Assembly: GCA_012839565.1 (NCBI GenBank)
Contig: DUMZ01000004.1
Span: forward strand, 1 to 51,085
Reading direction: 5' to 3'
DNA from: Anaerolineaceae bacterium
Lineage (GTDB): Bacteria > Chloroflexota > Anaerolineae > Anaerolineales > Anaerolineaceae
DNA length: 51,085 nucleotides
Shown: positions 35,104 through 43,268 of the stretch, one piece after another
How positions within the stretch are numbered: position 1 is the stretch's first letter
How the letters are laid out: every line of letters begins with the position of its first letter
Notes under the pieces: model-generated
Told to the model about the DNA's origin: nothing
The model's database searches: none
The model's input: the letters and a program-made list of their open reading frames with translations, nothing else
Position numbers and translations under genes: made by a program

Positions 35104-35748
35104 ATGATGAACAATATGACATTTTACGGAAAGTCACTTCTCTTTATGGGCGCGCACCCTGATGACATTGAGTTAGGCTGCGGGGCGTTTATTGCTGGCA
35201 TGGTTGGAAAAGCGGACATCTTCTGTTACACCTTTTCTGACAATCAAAAAAACCCTGACCTGCTCAATCTGGTAACAGAACACGCGAACAGTATGCGTGC
35301 TTTAGGCTTAAAAGAGAATCAATTTGAACTCGGCACCTTTGAAACACGTCGTTTTCCTGACGCTCGCCAGGAAATCCTTGAAAAAATGATTGCCTTGCGC
35401 AAAAAATATCAACCAAAAATTGTCTTCGTACACACCGCGCAAGACTTGCATCAAGACCATCAAATCGTCACACAGGAAGCAATGCGGGCTTTTCGCGGTA
35501 CCACCGTGTTGGGATTTGACGTTTTGCGCTCTTCTTATGGTTTCTTCCCCCATTTCCTGACCGAAGTCAGCGAAGAAGATTTAAATACAAAAATAGCCGC
35601 CCTGGCTGAATATAAGACTTACCAAGGCCGCTATTACTTTTCACCTGAAATCATCCGTGCCACTGCTATCCGCCACGGAGCACTTGCTGAAAGACCTTTT
35701 GCTGAAGGTTTCGATATTATTCGAATCGTTGCAAATTTTTCTGAGTAG
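35104..35748 (+). CDS. PIG-L/LmbE-family N-deacetylase
   Basis: The 214-aa protein has the zinc-binding motif AHPDDIELGCG near residue 17 and the second motif HQDHQIV, both typical of LmbE/PIG-L deacetylases, which remove acetyl groups from N-acetylglucosamine-type substrates (for example in bacillithiol and mycothiol synthesis or glycan work). The specific substrate is not clear; no glycosyltransferase or ligase of a thiol pathway is nearby. AAGGA lies ahead of two adjacent ATG codons; the first is chosen. Confidence 0.9.
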   Translation: MMNNMTFYGKSLLFMGAHPDDIELGCGAFIAGMVGKADIFCYTFSDNQKNPDLLNLVTEHANSMRALGLKENQFELGTFETRRFPDARQEILEKMIALRKKYQPKIVFVHTAQDLHQDHQIVTQEAMRAFRGTTVLGFDVLRSSYGFFPHFLTEVSEEDLNTKIAALAEYKTYQGRYYFSPEIIRATAIRHGALAERPFAEGFDIIRIVANFSE

Positions 35749-35769
35749 GACTTAATCGTCCCACTTGCT

Positions 35770-36060
35770 TTACTTACGCGCGCGACTTTGGGGTGATACC
35801 CAGGGTCGCACGTTTTCTGAATCAAAAGGAAACCACAAGATATTGTCCGGAACCATCCAGCCATCTGTCAGATAAATCTTTTGGTTTTTAAATTGAACAG
35901 CGATGAGTTTATTCTCAACCTGAACCACCGTACCACGCACCCAGCCACGTATGCGTTGGCCTTCTTCATCTTCATGGTCACAATTAACTTCTACACGATC
36001 ACCAATGTTATAAATCTGGTCATCCTCTGGTGGTCGCATAAAGTGTCCTGTTCTTAACAT
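35770..36060 (-). CDS. Small SH3/Tudor-like protein, last gene of the suf operon
   Basis: The 96-aa protein has a beta-rich core (IYNIGDRVEVNCD ... RIRGWVRGTVVQVENKLIAVQF) resembling an SH3-like or Tudor-type barrel, with a basic tail. I do not recognise a named family. It has its own AAGGAG, lies 22 nt after sufD, and no terminator intervenes, so it is probably cotranscribed with sufCBD. A role in Fe-S assembly is possible only by association. Confidence 0.72.
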   Translation of the reverse strand: MLRTGHFMRPPEDDQIYNIGDRVEVNCDHEDEEGQRIRGWVRGTVVQVENKLIAVQFKNQKIYLTDGWMVPDNILWFPFDSENVRPWVSPQSRARK

Positions 36061-36082
36061 ATAAGCTCCTTTCTATCAGCCA

Positions 36083-37267
36083 TTAGGCATGATTTCTGTC
36101 AAACTTTTCAGATATTTGTTCGAGTAGTTTTTTGCTCAACGCTTCATCGTTCGATTTCGCCAACACTTCCGCAAAGAAACCTTCCACGATTAATTTTTCG
36201 GCTTCTCTCATCGGAATACCCCGGCTCTGAGAATAAAATAACTCATCATCATTCAACCTGCCAACTGTCGCGCCGTGCGAACAGCTAACATCGTTGGCAT
36301 TAATCTCCAAGCCTGGAATAGTCTTAATCTCCGCGCGGTCATCCAGCAAAAGATTGCGATTGCTCTGATAAGAGTCTGTTTGTTGGGCAACATGATCAAC
36401 GTAAATCATCCCTTCCCAAATCGCTTTGCCACTGCCAATCGCGGCACCTTTATATAACAGATCACTATGTGCCTGGGCAGTGAGATGATTTTGTTGTGTG
36501 TCTATATCGATTACTTGCCCACTGCCACTAAAATAAGCGCCATTCATCAGGGTTTCTGAACCCGGTCCAAGTAAATCGACCGTGATAAAACTTTTTGCCA
36601 CGCGAGACCCCAGGGCAACGTAAGTCCAATTAAGGTGCGCGTCACGATGCACATGGGCATATTCGCGACTGACATATGAAACATGCTCACCTAAATTTTG
36701 CACTTCCATCAGCTCCAGTCTGGCACCTTCATCCAGTTGAATTTCGAGCTGAAAGTTCAGAAAAGCTTGTAAGTGCTCATGCGTATCGCTTTGTAATTCA
36801 AACACAACTTTTGCCTGTGCGCCTTTATCAAGCTGGATAATTGCCCGGGTATTAGCTGCACTGCTATGCGCATTCAACGTAATTATAACATGAACTGGGT
36901 CTAATTTCTGTATCTTTGCGGGGATATGAATATAGCAAAGTTCTTCACTCAATGCAGCGTTTAATGCACTATAAGCGTCCGTTTCTGGCTGGATGAGTAA
37001 GTTTTCTTTACTATCAGCCTTGAGCACACTGGCATTGATTTCCTGATTATCTGATGAAAGAATCGTAATAACTGGTTTTTCAACGTTGAGTTCATCCAAG
37101 TCAAGATGGGCAAAATTAATCCATTTCCAGTCTTCATTCTTTCGCCCTGGAAAAGACAGCGATCGTGCTAACTCCCACGCCGAAATTTGCTGCACGTTTT
37201 CTTGCCAGTGCTTTGGCCAGCGCAAATTTTTCATGATACTGCTTTTTGTGGAATCGATATTCGTCAT
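36083..37267 (-). CDS. sufD: Fe-S cluster assembly protein SufD
   Basis: The 394-aa beta-helix protein of the SufBCD scaffold has the C-terminal family core (ISCSHGATVGRLNDDELFYSQSRGIPMREAEKLIVEGF, here with NDVSCSHG). It pairs with SufB and the SufC ATPase to build Fe-S clusters in the cytoplasm. It begins 3 nt after sufB ends, so translation is coupled. Confidence 0.93.
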   Translation of the reverse strand: MTNIDSTKSSIMKNLRWPKHWQENVQQISAWELARSLSFPGRKNEDWKWINFAHLDLDELNVEKPVITILSSDNQEINASVLKADSKENLLIQPETDAYSALNAALSEELCYIHIPAKIQKLDPVHVIITLNAHSSAANTRAIIQLDKGAQAKVVFELQSDTHEHLQAFLNFQLEIQLDEGARLELMEVQNLGEHVSYVSREYAHVHRDAHLNWTYVALGSRVAKSFITVDLLGPGSETLMNGAYFSGSGQVIDIDTQQNHLTAQAHSDLLYKGAAIGSGKAIWEGMIYVDHVAQQTDSYQSNRNLLLDDRAEIKTIPGLEINANDVSCSHGATVGRLNDDELFYSQSRGIPMREAEKLIVEGFFAEVLAKSNDEALSKKLLEQISEKFDRNHA

Positions 37268-37270
37268 AGC

Positions 37271-38686
37271 CTAACCTACCGATCCAATCATTTGAAGCTG
37301 AATTAAGCGGTTCATCTCGATGGCATATTCCATCGGCAACTCTTTTACCAGGGGTTCAATAAAGCCCGAAACGATCATGGTTGTAGCTTCTTCATCCGTC
37401 AGACCACGACTGTTAAGATAAAACAGTTGCTCTTCGCCAATGCGGCTTACCGATGCCTCATGTCCGATGTTCACGTCACTTGAACGGATATCAATGGTTG
37501 GATAAGTATCCGACACAGATTCAGGGTCAAGCAATAAAGCGTCACAAACAACCGAAGAGTTTGCCTTATCAACATTATTGGCTACGCGCACCAAGCCACG
37601 GTAAGAAGATCGCCCATTACCCCGCGAAATCGACTTCGACGTAATTTTACTGCTCGTATTTGGCACAAAGTGAATCATCTTTGAGCCCGCGTCTTGCACC
37701 TGCCCTGGCCCCGCAAAAGCGACGGAAAGCACCTCGCCATGCGCGCCCTCCCCACGCAGATAACAACTTGGATACTTCATGGTCACCTTTGAGCCAAGGT
37801 TGGCATCGACCCATTCCATCGTGCCATTTTCAAAAACCACCGCCCGTTGGGTGACCAGGTTATACACGTTGGTAGACCAGTTTTGAATGGTCGAATAGCG
37901 CACACGGGCATTCTTTTTAACAACAATTTCGATGACACCGCTATGGAGAGAATCTTCCGAATAAATCGGCGCAGTACAACCCTCCACATAATGCACCTGC
38001 GAGCCCTCATCAGCAATAATCAAACTCCGTTCAAACTGCCCTAAGTTAGGATTGTTCAGCCGGAAATATGCCTGAAGTGGCAAATCAACTTTTACCCCTT
38101 TCGGGACGTATACAAACGAACCGCCCGACCAAACCGCGGTGTTTAGCGCGCTGAATTTATTGTCCTGATATGGCACCACTGTTCCAAAATGTTCTCTAAA
38201 CAGCTCTGGGTACTCTTTGAGACCATTTTCAATGCTCAAAAAAACAACACCTTGTTTCTCAAGATTTTCCTGAATACTGTGATAGACCATCTCGGAGTCA
38301 TATTGTGCGCCAACACCCGCCAAAAACTTTTGTTCCGCCTCAGGGATACCCAGCTTATCAAAAGTGTTTTTGATAGTATCTGGCACGTCATCCCAGGATT
38401 TTTGGTTTACTTCAGGTGGTCGAACATAGTAGTAGATATTGTCCAGGTCCAAATCACTGAGATCTGGTCCCCAGCCAGGCATGGGACGGTTGATATAGTG
38501 CTCGTAGGCTTTTAGGCGAAGATTTAACATCCATTCAGGTTCTTCTTTAAAAGCCGATATCTGCTTCACAATCTCGCGGGTCAAGCCTTTTTCCGGCCTA
38601 AAACTCGCGATATCGGGGTCACTAAAGCCATATTGATAATCAGCCCCAAGTTCGTTTAGAAAGTCTTGGTTTTTTTGATCACTCAT
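37271..38686 (-). CDS. sufB: Fe-S cluster assembly protein SufB
   Basis: The 471-aa scaffold subunit has typical SufB landmarks: YQYGFSDPD near the N terminus, [29 protein letters not shown] (Cys), and the C-terminal [22 protein letters not shown]. It assembles clusters on the SufBC2D complex. No cysteine desulfurase (SufS) or SufU is encoded in the window, so sulfur supply must be encoded elsewhere. It follows sufC by 17 nt. Confidence 0.96.
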   Translation of the reverse strand: MSDQKNQDFLNELGADYQYGFSDPDIASFRPEKGLTREIVKQISAFKEEPEWMLNLRLKAYEHYINRPMPGWGPDLSDLDLDNIYYYVRPPEVNQKSWDDVPDTIKNTFDKLGIPEAEQKFLAGVGAQYDSEMVYHSIQENLEKQGVVFLSIENGLKEYPELFREHFGTVVPYQDNKFSALNTAVWSGGSFVYVPKGVKVDLPLQAYFRLNNPNLGQFERSLIIADEGSQVHYVEGCTAPIYSEDSLHSGVIEIVVKKNARVRYSTIQNWSTNVYNLVTQRAVVFENGTMEWVDANLGSKVTMKYPSCYLRGEGAHGEVLSVAFAGPGQVQDAGSKMIHFVPNTSSKITSKSISRGNGRSSYRGLVRVANNVDKANSSVVCDALLLDPESVSDTYPTIDIRSSDVNIGHEASVSRIGEEQLFYLNSRGLTDEEATTMIVSGFIEPLVKELPMEYAIEMNRLIQLQMIGSVG

Positions 38687-38703
38687 TCTTATCCAAACTT
38701 TCC

Positions 38704-39483
38704 TTATCCGGTTTTCCGCGTGTCAGGATACTTGTCGCGAATCCAGTCATAGCCTTGTTCTTCAAGTTTAAGAGCCAACTCCGCCCCACCTGATTCAACA
38801 ATCGCGCCACCATACATAATGTGGACAAATTGCGGTTGCATATACTCCAACATACGTTGGTAGTGGGTAATGAGAATAACGCCGAGAGTATCGGATTGCA
38901 ATTGATGCACACCATCAGCGACAATCCGCAGAGCGTCAATATCAAGCCCTGAGTCAGTTTCATCCAAAATAGCGATGCGTGGCTCAAGCATTGCCATTTG
39001 CAAAACTTCAGCACGCTTCTTTTCACCGCCAGAAAAACCATCGTTAAGATATCGTGCGCCAAATGCGTAATCCATCTTGAGCAAATCCATTTTCGAACGC
39101 AATAAACGTCTGAAATTAACCAGGCTTATGCCCTTATCTTCTGGATTGAGTGCTTTTGCCTTGGCGTTTAGTGCAGAGCGCAGAAAATTTGCCAAAGTAA
39201 CGCCAGGAATAGCAACCGGATATTGAAAAGCTAAAAACAAACCTCGTCGTGCCCGTTCATCGACCGACATTTCCATGATGCTTTCACCATCAAGCAAAAC
39301 ATCACCTTTGATAACTTCGTAGCGCGGATGCCCCATCAGAGCGTACGCCAGAGTCGATTTTCCGGTACCATTGGGGCCCATTAGTGCGTGGACTTCACCG
39401 CCATTGACGGTAAGATTGAACCCTTTTAGGATTTCTTTCTCACCGATATTGACGTGTAAATCTTTTATTTCAATTTTTGTCAT
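38704..39483 (-). CDS. sufC: Fe-S assembly ATPase SufC
   Basis: The 259-aa ABC-type ATPase has Walker [10 protein letters not shown], signature [13 protein letters not shown] and Walker [17 protein letters not shown] with the SufC-specific DETDSG. It drives conformational change of SufB-SufD. It is the first gene of sufCBD; its ATG has GAGG upstream, and a consensus-like promoter with a palindrome lies about 35 nt further upstream. Confidence 0.96.
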   Translation of the reverse strand: MTKIEIKDLHVNIGEKEILKGFNLTVNGGEVHALMGPNGTGKSTLAYALMGHPRYEVIKGDVLLDGESIMEMSVDERARRGLFLAFQYPVAIPGVTLANFLRSALNAKAKALNPEDKGISLVNFRRLLRSKMDLLKMDYAFGARYLNDGFSGGEKKRAEVLQMAMLEPRIAILDETDSGLDIDALRIVADGVHQLQSDTLGVILITHYQRMLEYMQPQFVHIMYGGAIVESGGAELALKLEEQGYDWIRDKYPDTRKTG

Positions 39484-39514
39484 AAAACCTCATTATTTAT
39501 TTGGTTTTTACCAC

Positions 39515-39547
39515 GCCGATTATAGCAAATCGGCAGGTGGAAGTCAA
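39515..39547 (-). promoter_or_regulatory. suf promoter with overlapping 20-bp palindromic operator
   Basis: On the minus strand TTGACT (39547-39542), a 17-bp spacer and TATAAT (39524-39519) form a strong promoter. The perfect inverted repeat GCCGATT-N6-AATCGGC (39515-39534) covers the whole -10 box, an arrangement expected for a repressor site. A SufR-like regulator gene lies 2.3 kb away (41802), making it the first candidate to bind here. Confidence 0.8.
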
Positions 39548-39694
39548 TTTCTTGTATTATTTACTATATTTTTATGCTATTAATTCGCGTTGCCAATCAA
39601 CACGATTTGTAAATGTCTGCACACGATTAGCCTTTAAAGCCCCGTTCTTGCTTTGTTTCACTTGAAAAAGTAAACCTTTGTTTGATAATTATCA

Positions 39695-39723
39695 TTGGAC
39701 AAGGTTCTCAACATGGGTATAAT
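39695..39723 (+). promoter_or_regulatory. Promoter of the LysM gene
   Basis: TTGGAC (39695-39700), a 17-bp spacer and TATAAT (39718-39723) predict a start near 39730 and a 70-nt leader. A 12-bp palindrome TGATAATTATCA (39682-39693) sits just upstream of the -35; it resembles part of a Fur box but is too short to call. Apart from this and the suf promoter I see nothing else in 39484-39802. Confidence 0.65.
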
Positions 39724-39802
39724 ATCGGTGTTTAACAATGGCTATTTAATGCTATTACCAATTCTTTCCGCCAGGAAGAAGATATTCAATGAGGAGATTA
39801 TC

Positions 39803-40135
39803 ATGTCCGAGAAAAAAAGTTTGAAAGATATCATCAAACCAAAGAAACAGGAAAAGTCGCTTGCGACACCCGAGCCCGCCCCAAAAGAAACCCTTACAAA
39901 ACGCGAAGCAGTTCGCCAAAAGTTAGAGGATTTGCCCAAAGAGCCTGCCAGGACCCACGTCGTAGCAGAAGGCGAAACCCTTTCGCACATCGCTCTCAAA
40001 TACTATGGCAAAGCCACGCCCCCATATTATCAGCACATCTACCAACACAATCTCGAAGTTATTGGCGATAACATCAACATCATCGTCCCTGGTCAGGAAT
40101 TGGTTATCCCTGACTTGCCAGACGAATTAAAGTAA
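39803..40135 (+). CDS. LysM-domain protein without signal peptide
   Basis: The 110-aa protein starts with a basic/Pro-rich region (MSEKKSLKDIIKPKKQEK) and ends in one LysM domain (HVVAEGETLSHIALKYYGKATPPYY ... NIIVPGQELVIP). LysM binds peptidoglycan, but no signal peptide is visible at the GAGGAG-supported ATG, so an intracellular LysM/BON-like role or non-classical export must be considered. An upstream extension to 39695 starts inside the promoter and is rejected. The next gene follows by 21 nt and is probably cotranscribed. Confidence 0.82.
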   Translation: MSEKKSLKDIIKPKKQEKSLATPEPAPKETLTKREAVRQKLEDLPKEPARTHVVAEGETLSHIALKYYGKATPPYYQHIYQHNLEVIGDNINIIVPGQELVIPDLPDELK

Positions 40136-40156
40136 AAAAAGTATCAAGGAATAATT

Positions 40157-41128
40157 ATGACCAAAGAGCTCGACCTTGCTCAAGTTTTTAAAGCGGTATC
40201 CAAAACACTCGTCGAAAACCAATCAAGCTTAGATGAAGCGGATACCGTCAATCACGACCACGGTACAAACATGGTCAACACCTTCAAACTCATCGAAAAA
40301 GCTGTCAAAGCCAAAAAAGATGGTACAACCACCGAACAACTGGCATATGCCAGCCAAATGCTGCGCGAAAAAAGCACCAGCGGCTCTGCAATGCTCTACG
40401 CCGATGGACTTGAAAATGCGGCAAAAGAATTTGAAGGGAAAACATTTGACCGCGAAGGTGTCGGCACCCTGCTCAATGCCTTGATGGGTACACCCCAAAA
40501 CCAGGCACAGGAACAAACACCATCTGCACCACAAGGAAACGATTTCCTTTCCACACTGATTGGCGGAATGGCCAGCTCACAACAAACTTCCCAGGGAGAA
40601 CAAGAGCCGACTTTCGCCCAGGTTCCAGATTTGATTGACGCCTTAGGTGGTCTCACCTTCACCCAGGAACCTGTCGCGCAAGAAGCTGAACAAAACCAGG
40701 AAAGCGACCAAACTTCAGCAATTGACCTTGTTGGCTCGCTTTTGGGAGGACTCGGTCAAACACAACCTGCGAAACAGGAAGAAGAACCCAAACCAAGTGG
40801 ACTTGGTGGTCTTTTGGGCAACCTCCTTGGTGGAGGAAAACAACAAAGTCCGGCATCTTCTGGCGTTGGCGGATTAGGAAACCTTTTAGGCTCACTTTTA
40901 GGTGGCCAACAAAGCCAGCCTTCGCAACAAGCTGGGCAAGCAGCCTCTACCGCTACAAGCTTGCTTTCAGCTGCCCTGGCCTACTTGGCAGCCACGCAAC
41001 AAGGCAAAACACCCTTTGAATCCATCCTGGAAGCAGTTGGTACTGCAACGCGCTTTAGCGACCGCCAGGACCGCACCCAATCAGGCGCGCTTGTTGCTCA
41101 GACATTAATTGGATTGCTATCCAAGTAG
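40157..41128 (+). CDS. DhaL/DAK2-like domain protein with Gly/Leu/Gln-rich tail
   Basis: Residues 1-115 of this 323-aa protein resemble the DhaL (DAK2) ADP-binding domain of dihydroxyacetone kinases: ADTVNHDHGTNMVNTF matches the GDGDHGTN metal loop and STSGSAMLY matches the ASGPLYG loop. One Asp of the metal loop is replaced by Asn/His, so catalysis is doubtful. Residues 120-270 are low complexity with GGLLGNLLGGG-type repeats, and a helical end follows. The likeness is from motif memory. It follows the LysM gene, overlaps no gene, and ends before a perfect terminator. Confidence 0.7.
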   Translation: MTKELDLAQVFKAVSKTLVENQSSLDEADTVNHDHGTNMVNTFKLIEKAVKAKKDGTTTEQLAYASQMLREKSTSGSAMLYADGLENAAKEFEGKTFDREGVGTLLNALMGTPQNQAQEQTPSAPQGNDFLSTLIGGMASSQQTSQGEQEPTFAQVPDLIDALGGLTFTQEPVAQEAEQNQESDQTSAIDLVGSLLGGLGQTQPAKQEEEPKPSGLGGLLGNLLGGGKQQSPASSGVGGLGNLLGSLLGGQQSQPSQQAGQAASTATSLLSAALAYLAATQQGKTPFESILEAVGTATRFSDRQDRTQSGALVAQTLIGLLSK

Positions 41129-41148
41129 TCACATTAACGACCATAGAC

Positions 41149-41178
41149 AAAAAACCGCGCGAATTCGCGCGGTTTTTT
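41149..41178. terminator. Palindromic bidirectional terminator
   Basis: An A-run, CCGCGCGAATTCGCGCGG (41155-41172) and a T-run make a perfect palindrome able to stop both the plus-strand DhaL-like gene and the minus-strand DUF4332 gene. Confidence 0.93.
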
Positions 41179-41210
41179 ATTATTATTTTTTATTCTAACC
41201 CTGACTGTTT

Positions 41211-41615
41211 TTAGTAGAATACGGCTCGGTCCATGCCTTTAGCCTGCAAAATCCAATCAGCAACCATCGACTGGCTTGGTGGACGGCGAACAAGATTCTT
41301 TTCATTGTTCACTTCAATAATTTTTGCGTAGAGATTCTCAGGGTTGCGTGTTGCCAGTTCAACAACAGTATCCACACCAGCTTCTTCAAGCAAATCAGAA
41401 TACTCTTCGCCAACACCCTTGATACGATAAAGATCAGCGTGATTAACCCATTCGAGAATAAGTTTTGAACTAATACCTGTTTGTTCTGCAATCTCTTCTC
41501 GTCCTTTTGGGTATGCACCTGCTTTAAGCAGGCCTTCAACGGTCTTAATGCCAATAGCGATCAGTTTTTCGGCATAGACAGGTCCAATACCTTCGATATC
41601 AATAATTTTAGCCAT
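41211..41615 (-). CDS. DUF4332 helix-hairpin-helix protein
   Basis: The 134-aa protein has two helix-hairpin-helix-like repeats, IEGIGPVYAEKLIAIGIKTV and IKGVGEEYSDLLEEAGVDTV, the layout of DUF4332 proteins. Such motifs bind DNA or nucleotides non-specifically, but the function of the family is unknown. The start is the ATG at 41615-41613 with AAGGAG; a longer start six codons upstream has no ribosome site. It is monocistronic. Confidence 0.85.
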   Translation of the reverse strand: MAKIIDIEGIGPVYAEKLIAIGIKTVEGLLKAGAYPKGREEIAEQTGISSKLILEWVNHADLYRIKGVGEEYSDLLEEAGVDTVVELATRNPENLYAKIIEVNNEKNLVRRPPSQSMVADWILQAKGMDRAVFY

Positions 41616-41801
41616 TTTTACTCCTTGTGACATAAAGTGTTTACACTTAATTTTGATTATAGCACTAACCTAGCAGATTACGTAATAATTTACATTTGTA
41701 TACTTTCCCATTATGGATAATTATAAATTATACATTAATAAGCAACTTTCATTTTATTCTGGTAGAATTGAAATAAGAAAAATTTTACATGGAGCACTAA
41801 A

Positions 41802-42413
41802 TTGAATACAAAAAATCGCATTTTGAACACATTACTTATTAAACAAGAAGCCTCAGTTAACGATTTAGCAGAAGAATTAGGCGTGAATGGCATATCCATT
41901 CGACACCATCTTAAAAACTTTGAAAAAGATGGCTGGGTCGTTAGTCGGGAATCACGGAAAGGCCAGGTTGGACGCCCAAAATTTATTTACAGTCTCAGCA
42001 GTCTTGGCATGGAGCAGTTTCCTTCATCTTATGTGGAATTTTCATCAATATTAGTCGACGAGCTTAAAAACCGCCTGGATGATGAGCAACTCAACGCGCT
42101 ATTCAAAGAAGTTGGTCTGCAATTCGCCGAAAGAAACCGCCTTGAACGCCGCCATCGCAACTCACCCAAACGTCTGTCTTACGTCGTTGAAAATTTAAAC
42201 GAGCAAGGCTACATCATCGAAAAGAAAGAAATTGATGGTGAAATCGTCTTTACTAACTACCATTGCCCCTACCGCTATGTTGCCTCAGCGACCACAAACC
42301 TTTGTTGCCTAGACAAGACAATGCTCGAAGAACTATGCGAAAGTGAAGTAGAAATCACGCAAACTATTGCCAAAGGCGACCCGCATTGCACCTTCATCAT
42401 CAAAAACAAATGA
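41802..42413 (+). CDS. SufR-like HTH regulator with C-terminal Fe-S cysteines
   Basis: The 203-aa protein has a winged helix at 1-65 (VNDLAEELGVNGISIRHHLKNFEKDGWV) and, near the C terminus, cysteines 155, 168, 169, 179 and 196 in a CX12CCX9CX16C pattern ending HCTFII. This matches the style of SufR and related ArsR/DeoR-like regulators, which bind an Fe-S cluster there and repress suf genes when clusters are plentiful. The start is TTG with GGAG 7 nt upstream; the ATG before it stops after three codons. It overlaps the SufT-like gene by 4 nt, which supports an Fe-S role. Confidence 0.82.
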   Translation: MNTKNRILNTLLIKQEASVNDLAEELGVNGISIRHHLKNFEKDGWVVSRESRKGQVGRPKFIYSLSSLGMEQFPSSYVEFSSILVDELKNRLDDEQLNALFKEVGLQFAERNRLERRHRNSPKRLSYVVENLNEQGYIIEKKEIDGEIVFTNYHCPYRYVASATTNLCCLDKTMLEELCESEVEITQTIAKGDPHCTFIIKNK

Positions 42414-42757
42414 CCCTTAGCAACAAACCTGACTGGAAGATAGACAAAACCCACCCGGAACTTGTCGAAAGTCTCGTGTTGGGTTTATCTGCCGTCCTTG
42501 ACCCGGACTTGGGCTATTCTGTCCTGGAATTAGGGTTGGTGCGAGACATCAGCCTGACAGACAAAGGCGCAAGCGTGGTGATGATACTCACCACACCATT
42601 CTGCCCCTATGGTCCCGCTATGCTGGAAGAAACCCGTGCCAAGGTCGCCCAGGTGCTCGAAAAGCCAACCACAATTGAATACGGCAGCGAAGCCTGGAAA
42701 CCAGAAATGATGGACCCGGAACTTCGCGATGATGAATGGGGATTGTTAGGCTTTTAA
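42410..42757 (+). CDS. MIP18/SufT-like Fe-S assembly factor (DUF59)
   Basis: The 115-aa protein has the DUF59 core DPDLGYSVLELGLVRDI and TTPFCPYGPAMLEET, including the conserved Cys of the family. Related proteins (SufT, MIP18/CIA2) help deliver Fe-S clusters. The start chosen is the ATG overlapping the regulator stop (ATGA); an earlier ATG lies inside that gene. It is 12-15% longer at the C terminus than the bare domain (WKPEMMDPELRDDEWGLLGF), as in PaaD-like variants. Confidence 0.87.
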   Translation: MTLSNKPDWKIDKTHPELVESLVLGLSAVLDPDLGYSVLELGLVRDISLTDKGASVVMILTTPFCPYGPAMLEETRAKVAQVLEKPTTIEYGSEAWKPEMMDPELRDDEWGLLGF

Positions 42758-42794
42758 TTACCAGTTAATTTAACGCATCAGCAAAATTTCATAG

Positions 42795-42837
42795 TCCCTT
42801 GTCAGCAAAAGACAATCTCGTTGACAAGGGATTTTTT
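42795..42837 (+). terminator. Terminator after the SufR-like/SufT-like operon
   Basis: TCCCTTGTCA (42795-42804) pairs perfectly with TGACAAGGGA (42822-42831), and six Ts follow. Confidence 0.93.
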
Positions 42838-42909
42838 CTTTCAAATAGAAGAAATAACACAAAAGCATCCGTTTCACTTTTTTGGTGTAGCACCTTTTTA
42901 GTTTTCTGC

Positions 42910-42929
42910 ACAGTAAAATACTGTATAAT
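42910..42929 (+). promoter_or_regulatory. Rubredoxin promoter with palindromic operator candidate
   Basis: TATAAT (42924-42929) preceded by a TGn-like TG forms an extended -10. A perfect inverted repeat ACAGTA-AAA-TACTGT (42910-42924) fills the spacer up to the -10, as expected for a regulator site. A second small repeat TAGGA-TT-TCCTA (42943-42954) lies in the leader. No good -35 is present, which fits a regulated promoter. Confidence 0.6.
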
Positions 42930-42992
42930 ACCGGACTGAAGGTAGGATTTCCTATCTATCTAAGATTCTTTATGCAATAACAAAGGAGACAT

Positions 42993-43151
42993 ATGGACAA
43001 ATACGAATGCATCGCATGTGGTTACATCTATGACCCCGAACTTGGCGACCCCACCCAGGATATCGCCCCCGGAACACCTTTTGAAGATTTGCCCGAAGAT
43101 TGGGTTTGCCCCGATTGTGGCGTTGGCAAGGATCAATTCGAAAAGATTTAA
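42993..43151 (+). CDS. Rubredoxin
   Basis: This 52-aa protein has the two iron-binding pairs Cys6-x2-Cys9 and Cys39-x2-Cys42, [17 protein letters not shown] and the C-terminal [15 protein letters not shown], which define rubredoxin. It is a one-electron carrier, often serving oxygen or peroxide detoxification in anaerobes. AAGGAG lies 7 nt before the ATG. It is monocistronic between two terminators; its redox partner is not in the window. Confidence 0.97.
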   Translation: MDKYECIACGYIYDPELGDPTQDIAPGTPFEDLPEDWVCPDCGVGKDQFEKI

Positions 43152-43173
43152 ATCCAAACAAACCTGTTCTAAA

Positions 43174-43210
43174 AAAGACTGTTGCCATTTGTGACAGTCT
43201 TTTCTTTTTT
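43174..43210 (+). terminator. Terminator after rubredoxin
   Basis: AAAGACTGT (43174-43182) pairs with ACAGTCTTT (43194-43202), followed by a T-rich tract. Confidence 0.9.
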
Positions 43211-43224
43211 CCCGAAAACTGTCG

Positions 43225-43230
43225 TATAAT
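43225..43230 (+). promoter_or_regulatory. -10 element of the MsmK/MalK-type gene
   Basis: TATAAT at 43225-43230 lies 38 nt before the ATG; the -35 region (TTCTTT) is poor and overlaps the rubredoxin terminator T-tract. Confidence 0.5.
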
Positions 43231-43268
43231 AAAGCCACTATATTCGTTCAAGATTGGAGGAAAATCTT

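Noticed and set aside
39682..39693. TGATAATTATCA as a Fur box
   Set aside because: The 12-bp palindrome lacks the spacing and length of a 19-bp Fur site and no Fur gene is in the window.
39695..39802. N-terminal extension of the LysM protein
   Set aside because: It would start inside the -35 box of the promoter; the ATG at 39803 has GAGGAG.
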